Part shown: piece by piece, positions 4,724 through 13,175 of the stretch
Position numbering within the stretch: position 1 is the first letter of the stretch
Layout: the number at the start of each line of letters is the position of its first letter
NCBI GenBank assembly: GCA_964473355.1
Contig: CAYYOS010000059.1
Span: forward strand, 1-14,299
Length of the DNA stretch: 14,299 nt
Source: CAYYOS01 sp964473355
Lineage (GTDB): Bacteria; Pseudomonadota; Gammaproteobacteria; Burkholderiales; REEB80
Reading direction: 5' to 3'
Notes under the pieces: model-generated
Told to the model about the DNA's origin: nothing
Seen by the model: the letters and a program-made list of their open reading frames with translations, nothing else
Databases searched by the model: none
Made by a program: the position numbers and the translations under genes

Positions 4724-7027
4724 CTAGGGTACATAAGCGACAGTAAGATCTCGCGTATCTACACGTCCGGCATCATCTACCACCCTGACAGTATAATTTC
4801 GGGGTGCGGGGGGGTACCACAGTAGAGATTCACCTGGCCGGGTACGGCCCACCAGTGAATTATTCACAAACCAAAATAAGGAACCTACTCCCGCCGATGC
4901 ATTCGCGCGTAGACTAAGCGCTTCGGGATGCGATACGCGTAAGCTGTATGTCACACTGCGTAGCGGCGCAGTAATTTTGGGGCCGCCGTCGCTCAATTCA
5001 TTTGCACACTTGACCTCAGGAGGAAGTGCGCGGCGCGGAAGTCCAGCCTCGGAAAAAACCTGCTGAAAATCGCTGGACCACGATTCGTAAATTCGCGAAT
5101 CCGAATTAGCCGAAGCGTGACAAGTGGCTTTGCCGCTGTGGCGATTTACCCAAAACTGACGATGCATTGTGCTCGTTTTAATGGGTGACTTTCCGGCGAT
5201 AAACCACGTTTCAGTTTGGATTCCACACAAAGGATCAGGCAGCTCTCCGCTCGTGGCACATACATTCACTTTGCGGAGGTTTTGCGGCGGCCGGGCGCTC
5301 GTGACATTTTTTGGCGCGCGCCGAGCACGCAATCCATCCACAATGCGCAAAAATAAGGGTGCGGCCATATCCACGCCGATTAACTGGGGATTACTACTGC
5401 CGTCGAAGTTGCCCATCCAAACGATTAATACGTATCGACCAAATACACCGGCAGTCCAGGCGTCACGAAATCCCCACGAAGTGCCCGTTTTCCATGCAAT
5501 GGTGGGGTGTGCCGGTGCAAATGTGTCTGGGCGGGGATTTTTTTGCAGCATGTCCAACACAACGTACGCCGCTTCTTCGCTTAACAACCGGCGGCTCGCG
5601 TTTAATTGCGGGGGCCTGGCACCATAAGATAACGGTTGCCACACACCACCATTGGCTAACATGGCATAAAGTTGTGCCAACTCTTCCATCGTAACTTCGC
5701 CGCCACCCAACACCAACGCTAAACCATAGTGCTCGGCGCTTGCCATGCGGTCGATGCCAGCGAGTTTTAAGAAATCGTATAAGTTAGGCTTGGCAAGCTT
5801 AGCGGACACAGCCACGGCGGGCACGTTGCGGCTACGTATGAGCGCGTCTTCCGCTGTCACTGGGCCTGAAAAACGGCCATCAAAATTCTCCGGGCTGTAC
5901 GAACCAAACGCAGTAGGTGCGTCTTTAAGTATTGTTTTCGGATGTAGAAGCCCTTGGTCTAAGGCTAAACCATAAAGAAAAGGTTTAAGCGTGGAGCCGG
6001 GTGAGCGCTTTGCGCGCGTACCATTGACCTGACCGTGGATGCCGGAATTAAAATAGTTTGCGGAACCTACTAATGCCTTCACTTGCATCGTGTCCGTATC
6101 CAAGAGCAGAGCGCTAGCGTTATTGACGCCGGTTTCTCGTACACCAGCTAGATAATCGCTAATTACGCGTTCCAAAGTTTCTTGCATTTCTAAATCAATG
6201 CTGACGCGTTTTTCAAGGTCCGGCTTTGTGCGTTGCAAAGTGGTGCTATCCAGCAGGACGAGGTCCACTACATGCGGGGCATAGAAGGGTAGGCCGCGTC
6301 GCGCTTGCACTTGTAGTGGCAATGCTTGATCTCCTGCCCAACGGACATCGTTAGGGTAATGCGCTACCCATTTTTTCCAAAGACGAGTGCGGGCCTGGCG
6401 TAGCGGTACGTTGTTAACTTCAGTAACGCGGCGCTGTCGCGGATTTTGGGGAACAACCGCCAACGCTAGCGCTTCGGGCAACGTGAGTTGCGCTGGAAGC
6501 TTGCGAAAAAAAATTAAACTCGCCGCGCCGACCCCTTCGACGTTTCCGCCAAAAGGGGCGAGATTAAAATAAGCTTCCAAGATTTCCCGCTTGCTATATC
6601 GTATTTCCAACCACAGCGCGGCGAAAATTTGCCTCAGTTTTCCGACGGGATCGCGGCTATCAATTTGATACAGGCGTCGTGCAAGCTGCATTGTTACCGT
6701 AGACCCCCCTTGTTTGCGGCGCGTTAAGCTTGCCCAAAAACTCCGCGTCAGCGCCCAGGGGTTAACCCCAGGATGCCAATAAAACCAACGATCTTCATAC
6801 AGGAGGGTGGCATTTATCAAATGCGGGGAAATGTCGTGCAGTGGTGTTTTTAGGCGATATTGTTCGTCACGCGCCAAACTGAGCCGCAACAGCTCACCTT
6901 TTTCAGCATAGACCGCGGTGGACCAAGGTTGCGCGCCTAACAGCGGTTGTTTGGGTGCAAAGCGTATAACAATTATCGCCGCAACCAACACTAAAGCCAC
7001 GGCGAGAAATCGGTGACCCTGCCTCAT
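4724..7027 (-). CDS. pbpC: Penicillin-binding protein 1C
   Basis: This is a bifunctional class A-type peptidoglycan synthase acting at the outer face of the inner membrane. The product has 767 residues, close to E. coli PBP1C (770). Residues 8-22 form the membrane anchor. The GT51 glycosyltransferase domain (about 45-210) has catalytic E78 in YEDRWF and the motif GGSTVTMQLAR (107-117). The transpeptidase domain (about 275-560) has the active-site S345-T-L-K, S399-R-N and K513-T-G motifs, all intact. The C-terminal part (about 585-767), with C590, C601, C636 and C674, matches the extra domain typical of PBP1C. The ATG lies 24 bases after the stop of the alpha-2-macroglobulin gene, so the two are probably one operon; the Shine-Dalgarno is weak. 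The pairing with alpha-2-macroglobulin is well known and suggests a role in wall repair after attack. Confidence 0.96.
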   Translation of the reverse strand: MRQGHRFLAVALVLVAAIIVIRFAPKQPLLGAQPWSTAVYAEKGELLRLSLARDEQYRLKTPLHDISPHLINATLLYEDRWFYWHPGVNPWALTRSFWASLTRRKQGGSTVTMQLARRLYQIDSRDPVGKLRQIFAALWLEIRYSKREILEAYFNLAPFGGNVEGVGAASLIFFRKLPAQLTLPEALALAVVPQNPRQRRVTEVNNVPLRQARTRLWKKWVAHYPNDVRWAGDQALPLQVQARRGLPFYAPHVVDLVLLDSTTLQRTKPDLEKRVSIDLEMQETLERVISDYLAGVRETGVNNASALLLDTDTMQVKALVGSANYFNSGIHGQVNGTRAKRSPGSTLKPFLYGLALDQGLLHPKTILKDAPTAFGSYSPENFDGRFSGPVTAEDALIRSRNVPAVAVSAKLAKPNLYDFLKLAGIDRMASAEHYGLALVLGGGEVTMEELAQLYAMLANGGVWQPLSYGARPPQLNASRRLLSEEAAYVVLDMLQKNPRPDTFAPAHPTIAWKTGTSWGFRDAWTAGVFGRYVLIVWMGNFDGSSNPQLIGVDMAAPLFLRIVDGLRARRAPKNVTSARPPQNLRKVNVCATSGELPDPLCGIQTETWFIAGKSPIKTSTMHRQFWVNRHSGKATCHASANSDSRIYESWSSDFQQVFSEAGLPRRALPPEVKCANELSDGGPKITAPLRSVTYSLRVSHPEALSLRANASAGVGSLFWFVNNSLVGRTRPGESLLWYPPAPRNYTVRVVDDAGRVDTRDLTVAYVP

Positions 7028-7051
7028 ATGGTCTATGCAGAGTAAGGCACG

Positions 7052-10000
7052 TTATTTTTCGAGTGGCTTAATAGTTAATTTGCCGCCGGCAGATCGTGCA
7101 AAAATCCTCCGCTCATACATCGCTTCTCCCCAAGCAGGAGGCACGACAAACTCGCCGACATTGGTCGCCCGAACTTTGTAGGTGACTTCGCTATCCGCAT
7201 AACCAACGTTGCCGTAAAACACCACACGATCTTCGCGAATATCTGCATAATCGATTTGCCAAGAACTGGTGCCGCCTAAACGTTGCCGCCACAAGGGAAC
7301 ATTAGCATCGGTGCTGTCGCCTGGGCTGGTAAGTATCGGCTCGAGGGCACCGGGTAGTAAATCGGCTAGCGCCACTTGCGGAATCTCCCGGCGCTCCGTG
7401 CTGCGCACCCGTATGCGTACGGTGAGTTCTTCACCTAGCGTTGCTACGGTAGTCGGCTCGCCCTTGCTATTTAAAAATTCGCGGATGATTTGCATGCCTT
7501 GAAATTCTGCGTTTACAGGGACGTTTCGTTCGTAACCGGACTCGGACATCGAATAAAATAGCGGTAGCTCGGCTTTGTTGCTTACCCGAAGTTTGGCAGT
7601 GTCAAGTGGCAAGATCGCTTTGGCAAGGGGGTTAAGTGGGCCAAAACTGATGGGCTGATTTTTTCCGGATCGACTGATTGCCGTGGCCTCCACCTTTCCT
7701 GAGGAAGCTTGCGCCACGGCGGTGCTATAGGCATCCACCGCCAAAATAACTTCCGATGACGACAAGCTGTGGTACCAACCTTCTCTCACAAACGCGCCAA
7801 AACGCTCAAAGGTCTGGGGTGGTAGTTGCTTAAGCTTTGCTGGGAAATGCTTGGCGATTAAGTACAAGACCTTTGCATCGTGTACTAAAGGATCGTAATA
7901 ATAGTCGCGATAATCATGCCGCAGATTTTTTTCAATACGGTCTACAAAGTCGAGCCAAACGGGTTGTAATAGTTGCTGCGCAACCTTATCCTGCTTCAGC
8001 ATTTGATAGCTCGCGGCCAGGTAGGCCAAACCCAGATCAGATCGTGCATAATTGTCTGTACCCTGTGGCATAGCATTACGCAAATTAATAAGCGCGGAAG
8101 TCGTCACTATTCCCTGACGCGTTAAGATATACGCTGCATAAGCTTGATTACGCCAATTGTATCGATCCGCTGAGCTCTGTTGCACATAGGTTTGCAATTG
8201 CACCAGGCTTTTTTGGTACATATCCTCTGGCACCAGTAGCTTGCGCTCACGGGCCTCCAGCAACATATGCGTGGCGTAAACGGAGGGGAATGGCGCGTAG
8301 TCATCCGCACTCCAGAGCCCAAAGCCACCACCCGCGCCCTGACGGGACCGCAATATGCTGACTGTGCGCGCGAACGATTTTTTGACCTCCGGGGCTTCTT
8401 CACCGGGATTTAATTTGCGGCGAGTGGCTAAAATTTCTGCTAGCTCCGGGCGCGTGGACAAAATCACCATAGGAAAGATTTGGCTGGTAATTTGCTCGGT
8501 ACAGCCATGCGGATAAGCGGCCAAGTATTGCATTAATCCCGCGGTAAAGCTCCAAGGGGAGCTCGAGAACGCAACCTCCATGTGCTGAAAGTTCGGATAA
8601 AACAAGGCTTTCGAGCTTAGTTCACCAGTACCTTGAAACTTCCCGGTTTGTACGAGCGTTACAAATGGCGAGGCGGGGCGCACGCTTAAGGTGTTTTCCA
8701 GCCGCGCGGTTTTATCTTTGTATTGGGCCGAAAACACAATGCTTGCCGAGCCGAGGATTGCTTGATCGCCCGCTCGTGCGCGGATTCTAAACTTGGTTGT
8801 AGCCTCACTTTTTTCGGTCACCTTAATTTGTTGCTCCGCAGGCCCTACCGTCTCTAATCCCGCCGAGGTTTTCAACTGCATTGTTATAGGGGCATCCTTA
8901 CCGGAACCTTTCACATTGTTTGCAAGACCTATACCGATTTCCACTTCATCACCGGGGGTTAAGGCCACCGGGACCGTGGGTAGCAAAATTAAATCACCGC
9001 GCACCACAACATTATTGGCTTTAGCCGCGACCGAGTCGTCAGTCACCACTACCGCCATGACGCGTAGCGCGCCGTTAAAACTTTCTGGCACGGTGTAGTT
9101 TAATTCGGTAGCACCTTTAATATCGATAACGCCAGACCAGAATACCACGGGCTTTTCACCCTTTCGTTTGAAGGGATTGAGGTGTTTACCCAGCGCGCTA
9201 CTCGCATCCCCGCCCGGCGCCTTGGCTTGCATCAGTTTGCTAAATTCTGGAAGAATGAGGTCAAGTATTTGGTAGCTTGTCACCTCTAATGCGCGTTTCT
9301 CAAAAAAGAACTTTAAGGGATCAGGATTTTGATAACGGGCGACTTGCAATATGCCTTCATCTACCGCGAAGACGATAGCTTTCGCAGGTTTTTCTGACTC
9401 AACTTTAATTTTGATGGTCTGACCCGGTTTAGCCAAACTGGGGGTGCGTAACACTACCGGTGTGGTACGTTTGGCAAGCGAGGTAAGAAAGGGCGCCACG
9501 CCATAGCTTAGCGGGCTCATATAAATTTCGTCAGAGGCCGCGTCGCGTACGAACTGGACCATGACATAACCATTACCCTCAAAATCTTTGGGTAGTTTTA
9601 TTTTTTGCACCGAAGCAGTTTTATTGGTTTTAAACCATTGATGTGTGTAGACACGATCACGTTCAATGGTGATTAACCCGCTGCCGGTGTACGGGGCGCG
9701 TATGCTCACTTCAATTTCTCCGCCCGGAGCGTAATCTTTTTTGTTCAAAGCGAGCTGCAACTCTGCATTTCTATCCAAGCTTCGCGAGACATTTCCTTCC
9801 CCAACAACGCTGTATTGTATGCGGTTTAATTCTAGGCCCTGCGCATTGGTAATGACATAAGCATAGTTGCCCGGCGCACTGGTGGAAAGGGCCAGAGACG
9901 TGCCGGTCGTGGGTATTGCGAGTGATTGTTCCTTCAGTAATATTTCTTTAGGCTTGGATTCGTATTTGTATAAGCCGTTACTTTGCTTTATAAGCACAGA

Positions 10001-13000
10001 CAAAACCTTGCGCTCGACAAACTGCAATTTCAGATCCGCGACGGCGGTCTTGCGCGCGGCAGGATTTATCGCTAGCAGTGATACCTTACGTACGCCACCG
10101 CGGTTTACATAACTTAAATTGCCATCGGTTTTATAGCCCACCAAGTACGGTTGCTCTGAAACCATCGTGGTCACCTCAGCTGCAACACTACGGCCACCGC
10201 CGGGCTCAAATGCTTTGGCCAGTAAGTGCAATTGGTAAGTCGCCGATTGATAGCGATGCAACTGGAGGTCGACTTCAGCTTGCCCTTGGTCGTTGGTTTC
10301 GGTGGCGCTCAAAGGTTCGCTATGCTTGTCTTTGGCGCGTTGCGGGTCAAAAAATGCATAATCGGGAAAGCTCGAAAATGCTGGGTAAGTTGGGGCCAGG
10401 GTAAGCGTGCTTTCCACTCGCCGCTTAGGCGCAGGCGTGCCAAATAAATTTTGCACGACGATGTTTGCCTTTAGATCACGTGGATGTACCCAGCCCTCTG
10501 TTACCTCGGCGGATAAGCGTGCGGAGACTTTCATACGATCCGGCATAAATTCTTGAACTTTTACGGACACCGACCCTAGACGTAGCGGTGCTGCTTCTCT
10601 ACCTTCCGGAATAGCTGAACCGGAATCCCGCGCAAGATTAAGGTTTATGGTGTAGTTTCCGGTCGGAGAGCTATCGAATGTGGTATAGGCAAGTTCCGTC
10701 AATCCGGCCGAACCCACCATTAATTTTTCGCGCTTAGCGACCAGGCCCCGCGCGTCGATAATTTCGGCCTCAAGAGGCAGATCTTTTAAGTCTTGCGCCC
10801 AATCGCCGCTCTTAACCACGATGCCGATGCGCATGGTGTCCCCCGGGCGATAAATGCCGCGATCAGAAAACAAGTATCCACGGATTTGATTTGGTATGCC
10901 CGTGCTCCGGGCGCCACCGACGTCATAGCGTGACAAATCTAGACCCCGATCTGATTGCACCAGCGGCATAAAACTTAAATCGCCGGACTTTTTTACCACG
11001 ACTAACACCGGCTCTTTTTCTCGTACATAAGCAGCAAGATTTACTAAGTGCGCACGGCCTTTCGTATCCGTTTTTTGCGTGAGCAAAACGATGCCGTTTT
11101 TCCCCCACACTTCGACGTCAGCGTCCGCCACGGGGGTGCCGCTCGCGATAGACTGTACAAAAACGTCTTGCGTCCCATCCAACGCTTTTTTAACAATAAA
11201 CCCTAAATCAGTTACCAGCACCAAGCGTTGATCCGTAATTGAGGAGGGGTCAGGTGCTTCGACCGCGACCTCTTCACCTTCCGATTCATAATAGTGCTCC
11301 TCCGGATAGCGGGACTGCGCTGGCCATGGGCTATTTAGGGTCTGGGGTTTTTTTGGATCATAGCCCCGGACGCTCAGTAAAAACGCGCCTCTGCGTTCCG
11401 TGCCGCCCGCCTTAAGGTACTCTGCGAAATTTACGGTTTCGTAGTGGGTTTTTCCGGGCGCCAAACTAAGTGGTATTTGTTTTTCGAAGCGTTCGCTAAG
11501 ATGATCCGGGGTAACGCCCTGATGAAACTGCGGAGACGTAAAAGCGCCGTTATTCTGCGTGGCGAGTAAATGCAATTGATGAGGTAATAACCTACCGAGT
11601 TCGATGTGTACCCCCGGCAAATCTCGTACAGAGATAGGCAATTTTTTTTCGCCGCTTAAGGTTAATAACGATCCGCTACTGGCAATAGCCAACGCGGGCG
11701 CGAAGGGTTTGGCTTTCACAATAGCGTTACTCGCCTCCGCTAGTTGATAACCGCCCACAGCTTTCAAACCGGGCTGAATACGGATTAACAGCGAAGAACC
11801 CGCATCGGCTTGAAAACGAAAAGCATGAAGTTCGCTGGCCTCACGTTCTTGAGGTATGAGCGTGAGTGGCGCACGCACCGCACGCTTGAGTATCTCCGCA
11901 CTAACCTCGCTAGGATCTTCCCACTCCGGCGCGGTCTCCCCCGTCTTCTTAGCGGCACCGCGGGGCGGTAGCTTCCAAGCAGCCAGCATGCGTGCTATTT
12001 CCCGTTCATGCACCGGCATACTGCTTTTAATATGCAACACTCGCTGGGGCTCCCCATCTTCACCGGTTACAACCGTCGTTTCTATTTGCTCAATCGCTAA
12101 GCCATTGATGCCCGGGACGCTTAGGGCGCGCTCCATGCCCTTTTCCATGGGTTTGCCACCGCGCTGCGCAACCACGCCTTCGGCAACGCGCATAATAACG
12201 GTTGCATTACTTTCCGGTATTCCTAACGGCGACGATTGAATGGTGGCTTTGGTTTTGTGTTTGTCGTAAACCACATTAAATTTCAAATTGGGCTTATCGA
12301 AATCCAGCAGGGAGCGGCTGGCGTCGCCATAAATCAGCTGCACGCGTTTCTCAAATTCCGCCGCTTCCACCGGGTGACTAAAACTCACCTCGAACACCGC
12401 CTGACGTAAATTAGCTTGCACGGGATCTTGATAAAATTGGGCGTCAGAGATGGCTAACTCAAATTTAGGGGCATACGCTTTATAAACCCGCTGCTTGATA
12501 TCCACATGTGGAGAAAGCGCTTTATCGCCTAAGCGAATCTCGTATTCCGTTCCCACCGGCCAGTCTTCTTTGGGAATAAATTTTAGCTCTCGTTCGCTGG
12601 CCCATATCCATTTACCGGAATGTGCCGGAGACAGCGTCACTGCCGGCGCCTCCTTGCCCACATGAGCCAGCGGCGCGGCGGCGTCCTCAAAAAGGAGCAC
12701 CAGTGGTTTAGGAAGTTTTTCTTCCGCGTTCTCTTTTTCAATTTCAGTACGGGTAGGGTTTTGGACAGAAACCTCTAGATACTTGGCCTCAATGCGATCC
12801 GGTACAATGCCGCGCACCGGCCGATGATAACTAGGCTTTACCAACCAAAACGCTGCTACTAAGATTAAAATAAAACCTAGCAGCCACATATGATTTGCAG
12901 CCCACGAAGACATAGGTTGAGTGCGCACGCGCACATCATTGACCCAATCAGGGGGGGACCAAGTTATTTGGCCAAAGAGCAACTGAAAAATATTTACGAA

Positions 13001-13069
13001 TGGCGTGGCTGCGATTTTGAGTAAGCGCTGCAGCGCACCAGCTAACCTAGACGACGCCTTTTTCTCCAT
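7052..13069 (-). CDS. Bacterial alpha-2-macroglobulin family protein, thioester type, membrane-anchored
   Basis: This large periplasmic protein is thought to trap proteases: cleavage of its bait region triggers closure and covalent attachment through a thioester. At 2005 residues it is longer than E. coli YfhM (about 1650). Residues 61-77 form one transmembrane helix after a 60-residue N-terminal segment that itself has a hydrophobic stretch (18-33). There is no signal-peptidase II lipobox. The MG2-like motif RGIYRPGDT is at 737-745. A bait-like stretch (about 1284-1306, with K1295 and KRK at 1301-1303) lies before PVVFWSG, and the conserved PESFNG is at 1328-1333. The thioester motif GCTEQ has C1523 and Q1526. 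The thioester domain and the C-terminal domain that ends closed alpha-2-macroglobulins follow to 2005. C1523 is the only cysteine I find. A strong Shine-Dalgarno (AAGGGGAG) lies five bases before the ATG. The DUF3999 gene is 106 bases upstream, and pbpC follows. Confidence 0.96.
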   Translation of the reverse strand: MEKKASSRLAGALQRLLKIAATPFVNIFQLLFGQITWSPPDWVNDVRVRTQPMSSWAANHMWLLGFILILVAAFWLVKPSYHRPVRGIVPDRIEAKYLEVSVQNPTRTEIEKENAEEKLPKPLVLLFEDAAAPLAHVGKEAPAVTLSPAHSGKWIWASERELKFIPKEDWPVGTEYEIRLGDKALSPHVDIKQRVYKAYAPKFELAISDAQFYQDPVQANLRQAVFEVSFSHPVEAAEFEKRVQLIYGDASRSLLDFDKPNLKFNVVYDKHKTKATIQSSPLGIPESNATVIMRVAEGVVAQRGGKPMEKGMERALSVPGINGLAIEQIETTVVTGEDGEPQRVLHIKSSMPVHEREIARMLAAWKLPPRGAAKKTGETAPEWEDPSEVSAEILKRAVRAPLTLIPQEREASELHAFRFQADAGSSLLIRIQPGLKAVGGYQLAEASNAIVKAKPFAPALAIASSGSLLTLSGEKKLPISVRDLPGVHIELGRLLPHQLHLLATQNNGAFTSPQFHQGVTPDHLSERFEKQIPLSLAPGKTHYETVNFAEYLKAGGTERRGAFLLSVRGYDPKKPQTLNSPWPAQSRYPEEHYYESEGEEVAVEAPDPSSITDQRLVLVTDLGFIVKKALDGTQDVFVQSIASGTPVADADVEVWGKNGIVLLTQKTDTKGRAHLVNLAAYVREKEPVLVVVKKSGDLSFMPLVQSDRGLDLSRYDVGGARSTGIPNQIRGYLFSDRGIYRPGDTMRIGIVVKSGDWAQDLKDLPLEAEIIDARGLVAKREKLMVGSAGLTELAYTTFDSSPTGNYTINLNLARDSGSAIPEGREAAPLRLGSVSVKVQEFMPDRMKVSARLSAEVTEGWVHPRDLKANIVVQNLFGTPAPKRRVESTLTLAPTYPAFSSFPDYAFFDPQRAKDKHSEPLSATETNDQGQAEVDLQLHRYQSATYQLHLLAKAFEPGGGRSVAAEVTTMVSEQPYLVGYKTDGNLSYVNRGGVRKVSLLAINPAARKTAVADLKLQFVERKVLSVLIKQSNGLYKYESKPKEILLKEQSLAIPTTGTSLALSTSAPGNYAYVITNAQGLELNRIQYSVVGEGNVSRSLDRNAELQLALNKKDYAPGGEIEVSIRAPYTGSGLITIERDRVYTHQWFKTNKTASVQKIKLPKDFEGNGYVMVQFVRDAASDEIYMSPLSYGVAPFLTSLAKRTTPVVLRTPSLAKPGQTIKIKVESEKPAKAIVFAVDEGILQVARYQNPDPLKFFFEKRALEVTSYQILDLILPEFSKLMQAKAPGGDASSALGKHLNPFKRKGEKPVVFWSGVIDIKGATELNYTVPESFNGALRVMAVVVTDDSVAAKANNVVVRGDLILLPTVPVALTPGDEVEIGIGLANNVKGSGKDAPITMQLKTSAGLETVGPAEQQIKVTEKSEATTKFRIRARAGDQAILGSASIVFSAQYKDKTARLENTLSVRPASPFVTLVQTGKFQGTGELSSKALFYPNFQHMEVAFSSSPWSFTAGLMQYLAAYPHGCTEQITSQIFPMVILSTRPELAEILATRRKLNPGEEAPEVKKSFARTVSILRSRQGAGGGFGLWSADDYAPFPSVYATHMLLEARERKLLVPEDMYQKSLVQLQTYVQQSSADRYNWRNQAYAAYILTRQGIVTTSALINLRNAMPQGTDNYARSDLGLAYLAASYQMLKQDKVAQQLLQPVWLDFVDRIEKNLRHDYRDYYYDPLVHDAKVLYLIAKHFPAKLKQLPPQTFERFGAFVREGWYHSLSSSEVILAVDAYSTAVAQASSGKVEATAISRSGKNQPISFGPLNPLAKAILPLDTAKLRVSNKAELPLFYSMSESGYERNVPVNAEFQGMQIIREFLNSKGEPTTVATLGEELTVRIRVRSTERREIPQVALADLLPGALEPILTSPGDSTDANVPLWRQRLGGTSSWQIDYADIREDRVVFYGNVGYADSEVTYKVRATNVGEFVVPPAWGEAMYERRIFARSAGGKLTIKPLEK

Positions 13070-13175
13070 ATCTCCCCTTTGTGCTGAATGTATACCGGTT
13101 TTTTTAAGTTTGGATACTTCGGTAAGAAGTCAGATATTAGCGTTAATTTTCAATAAGAGAAATATAAAGCAGACG

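Noticed and set aside
5169..5694. Two rightward ORFs of 152 and 127 codons
   Set aside because: Both lie antisense within the conserved transpeptidase and C-terminal parts of pbpC. Their products have no recognisable features, and the pbpC frame is fully intact.
11856..12239. Rightward ORF of 127 codons inside the alpha-2-macroglobulin gene
   Set aside because: It is antisense to an intact, conserved frame, and its low-complexity Ser/Arg/Thr-rich composition is typical of a shadow frame.
13116..13130. ACTTC-GGTAA-GAAGT hairpin between the DUF3999 and alpha-2-macroglobulin genes as a terminator
   Set aside because: The stem is only five AT-containing pairs and the leftward direction is followed by A-rich, not T-rich, sequence.
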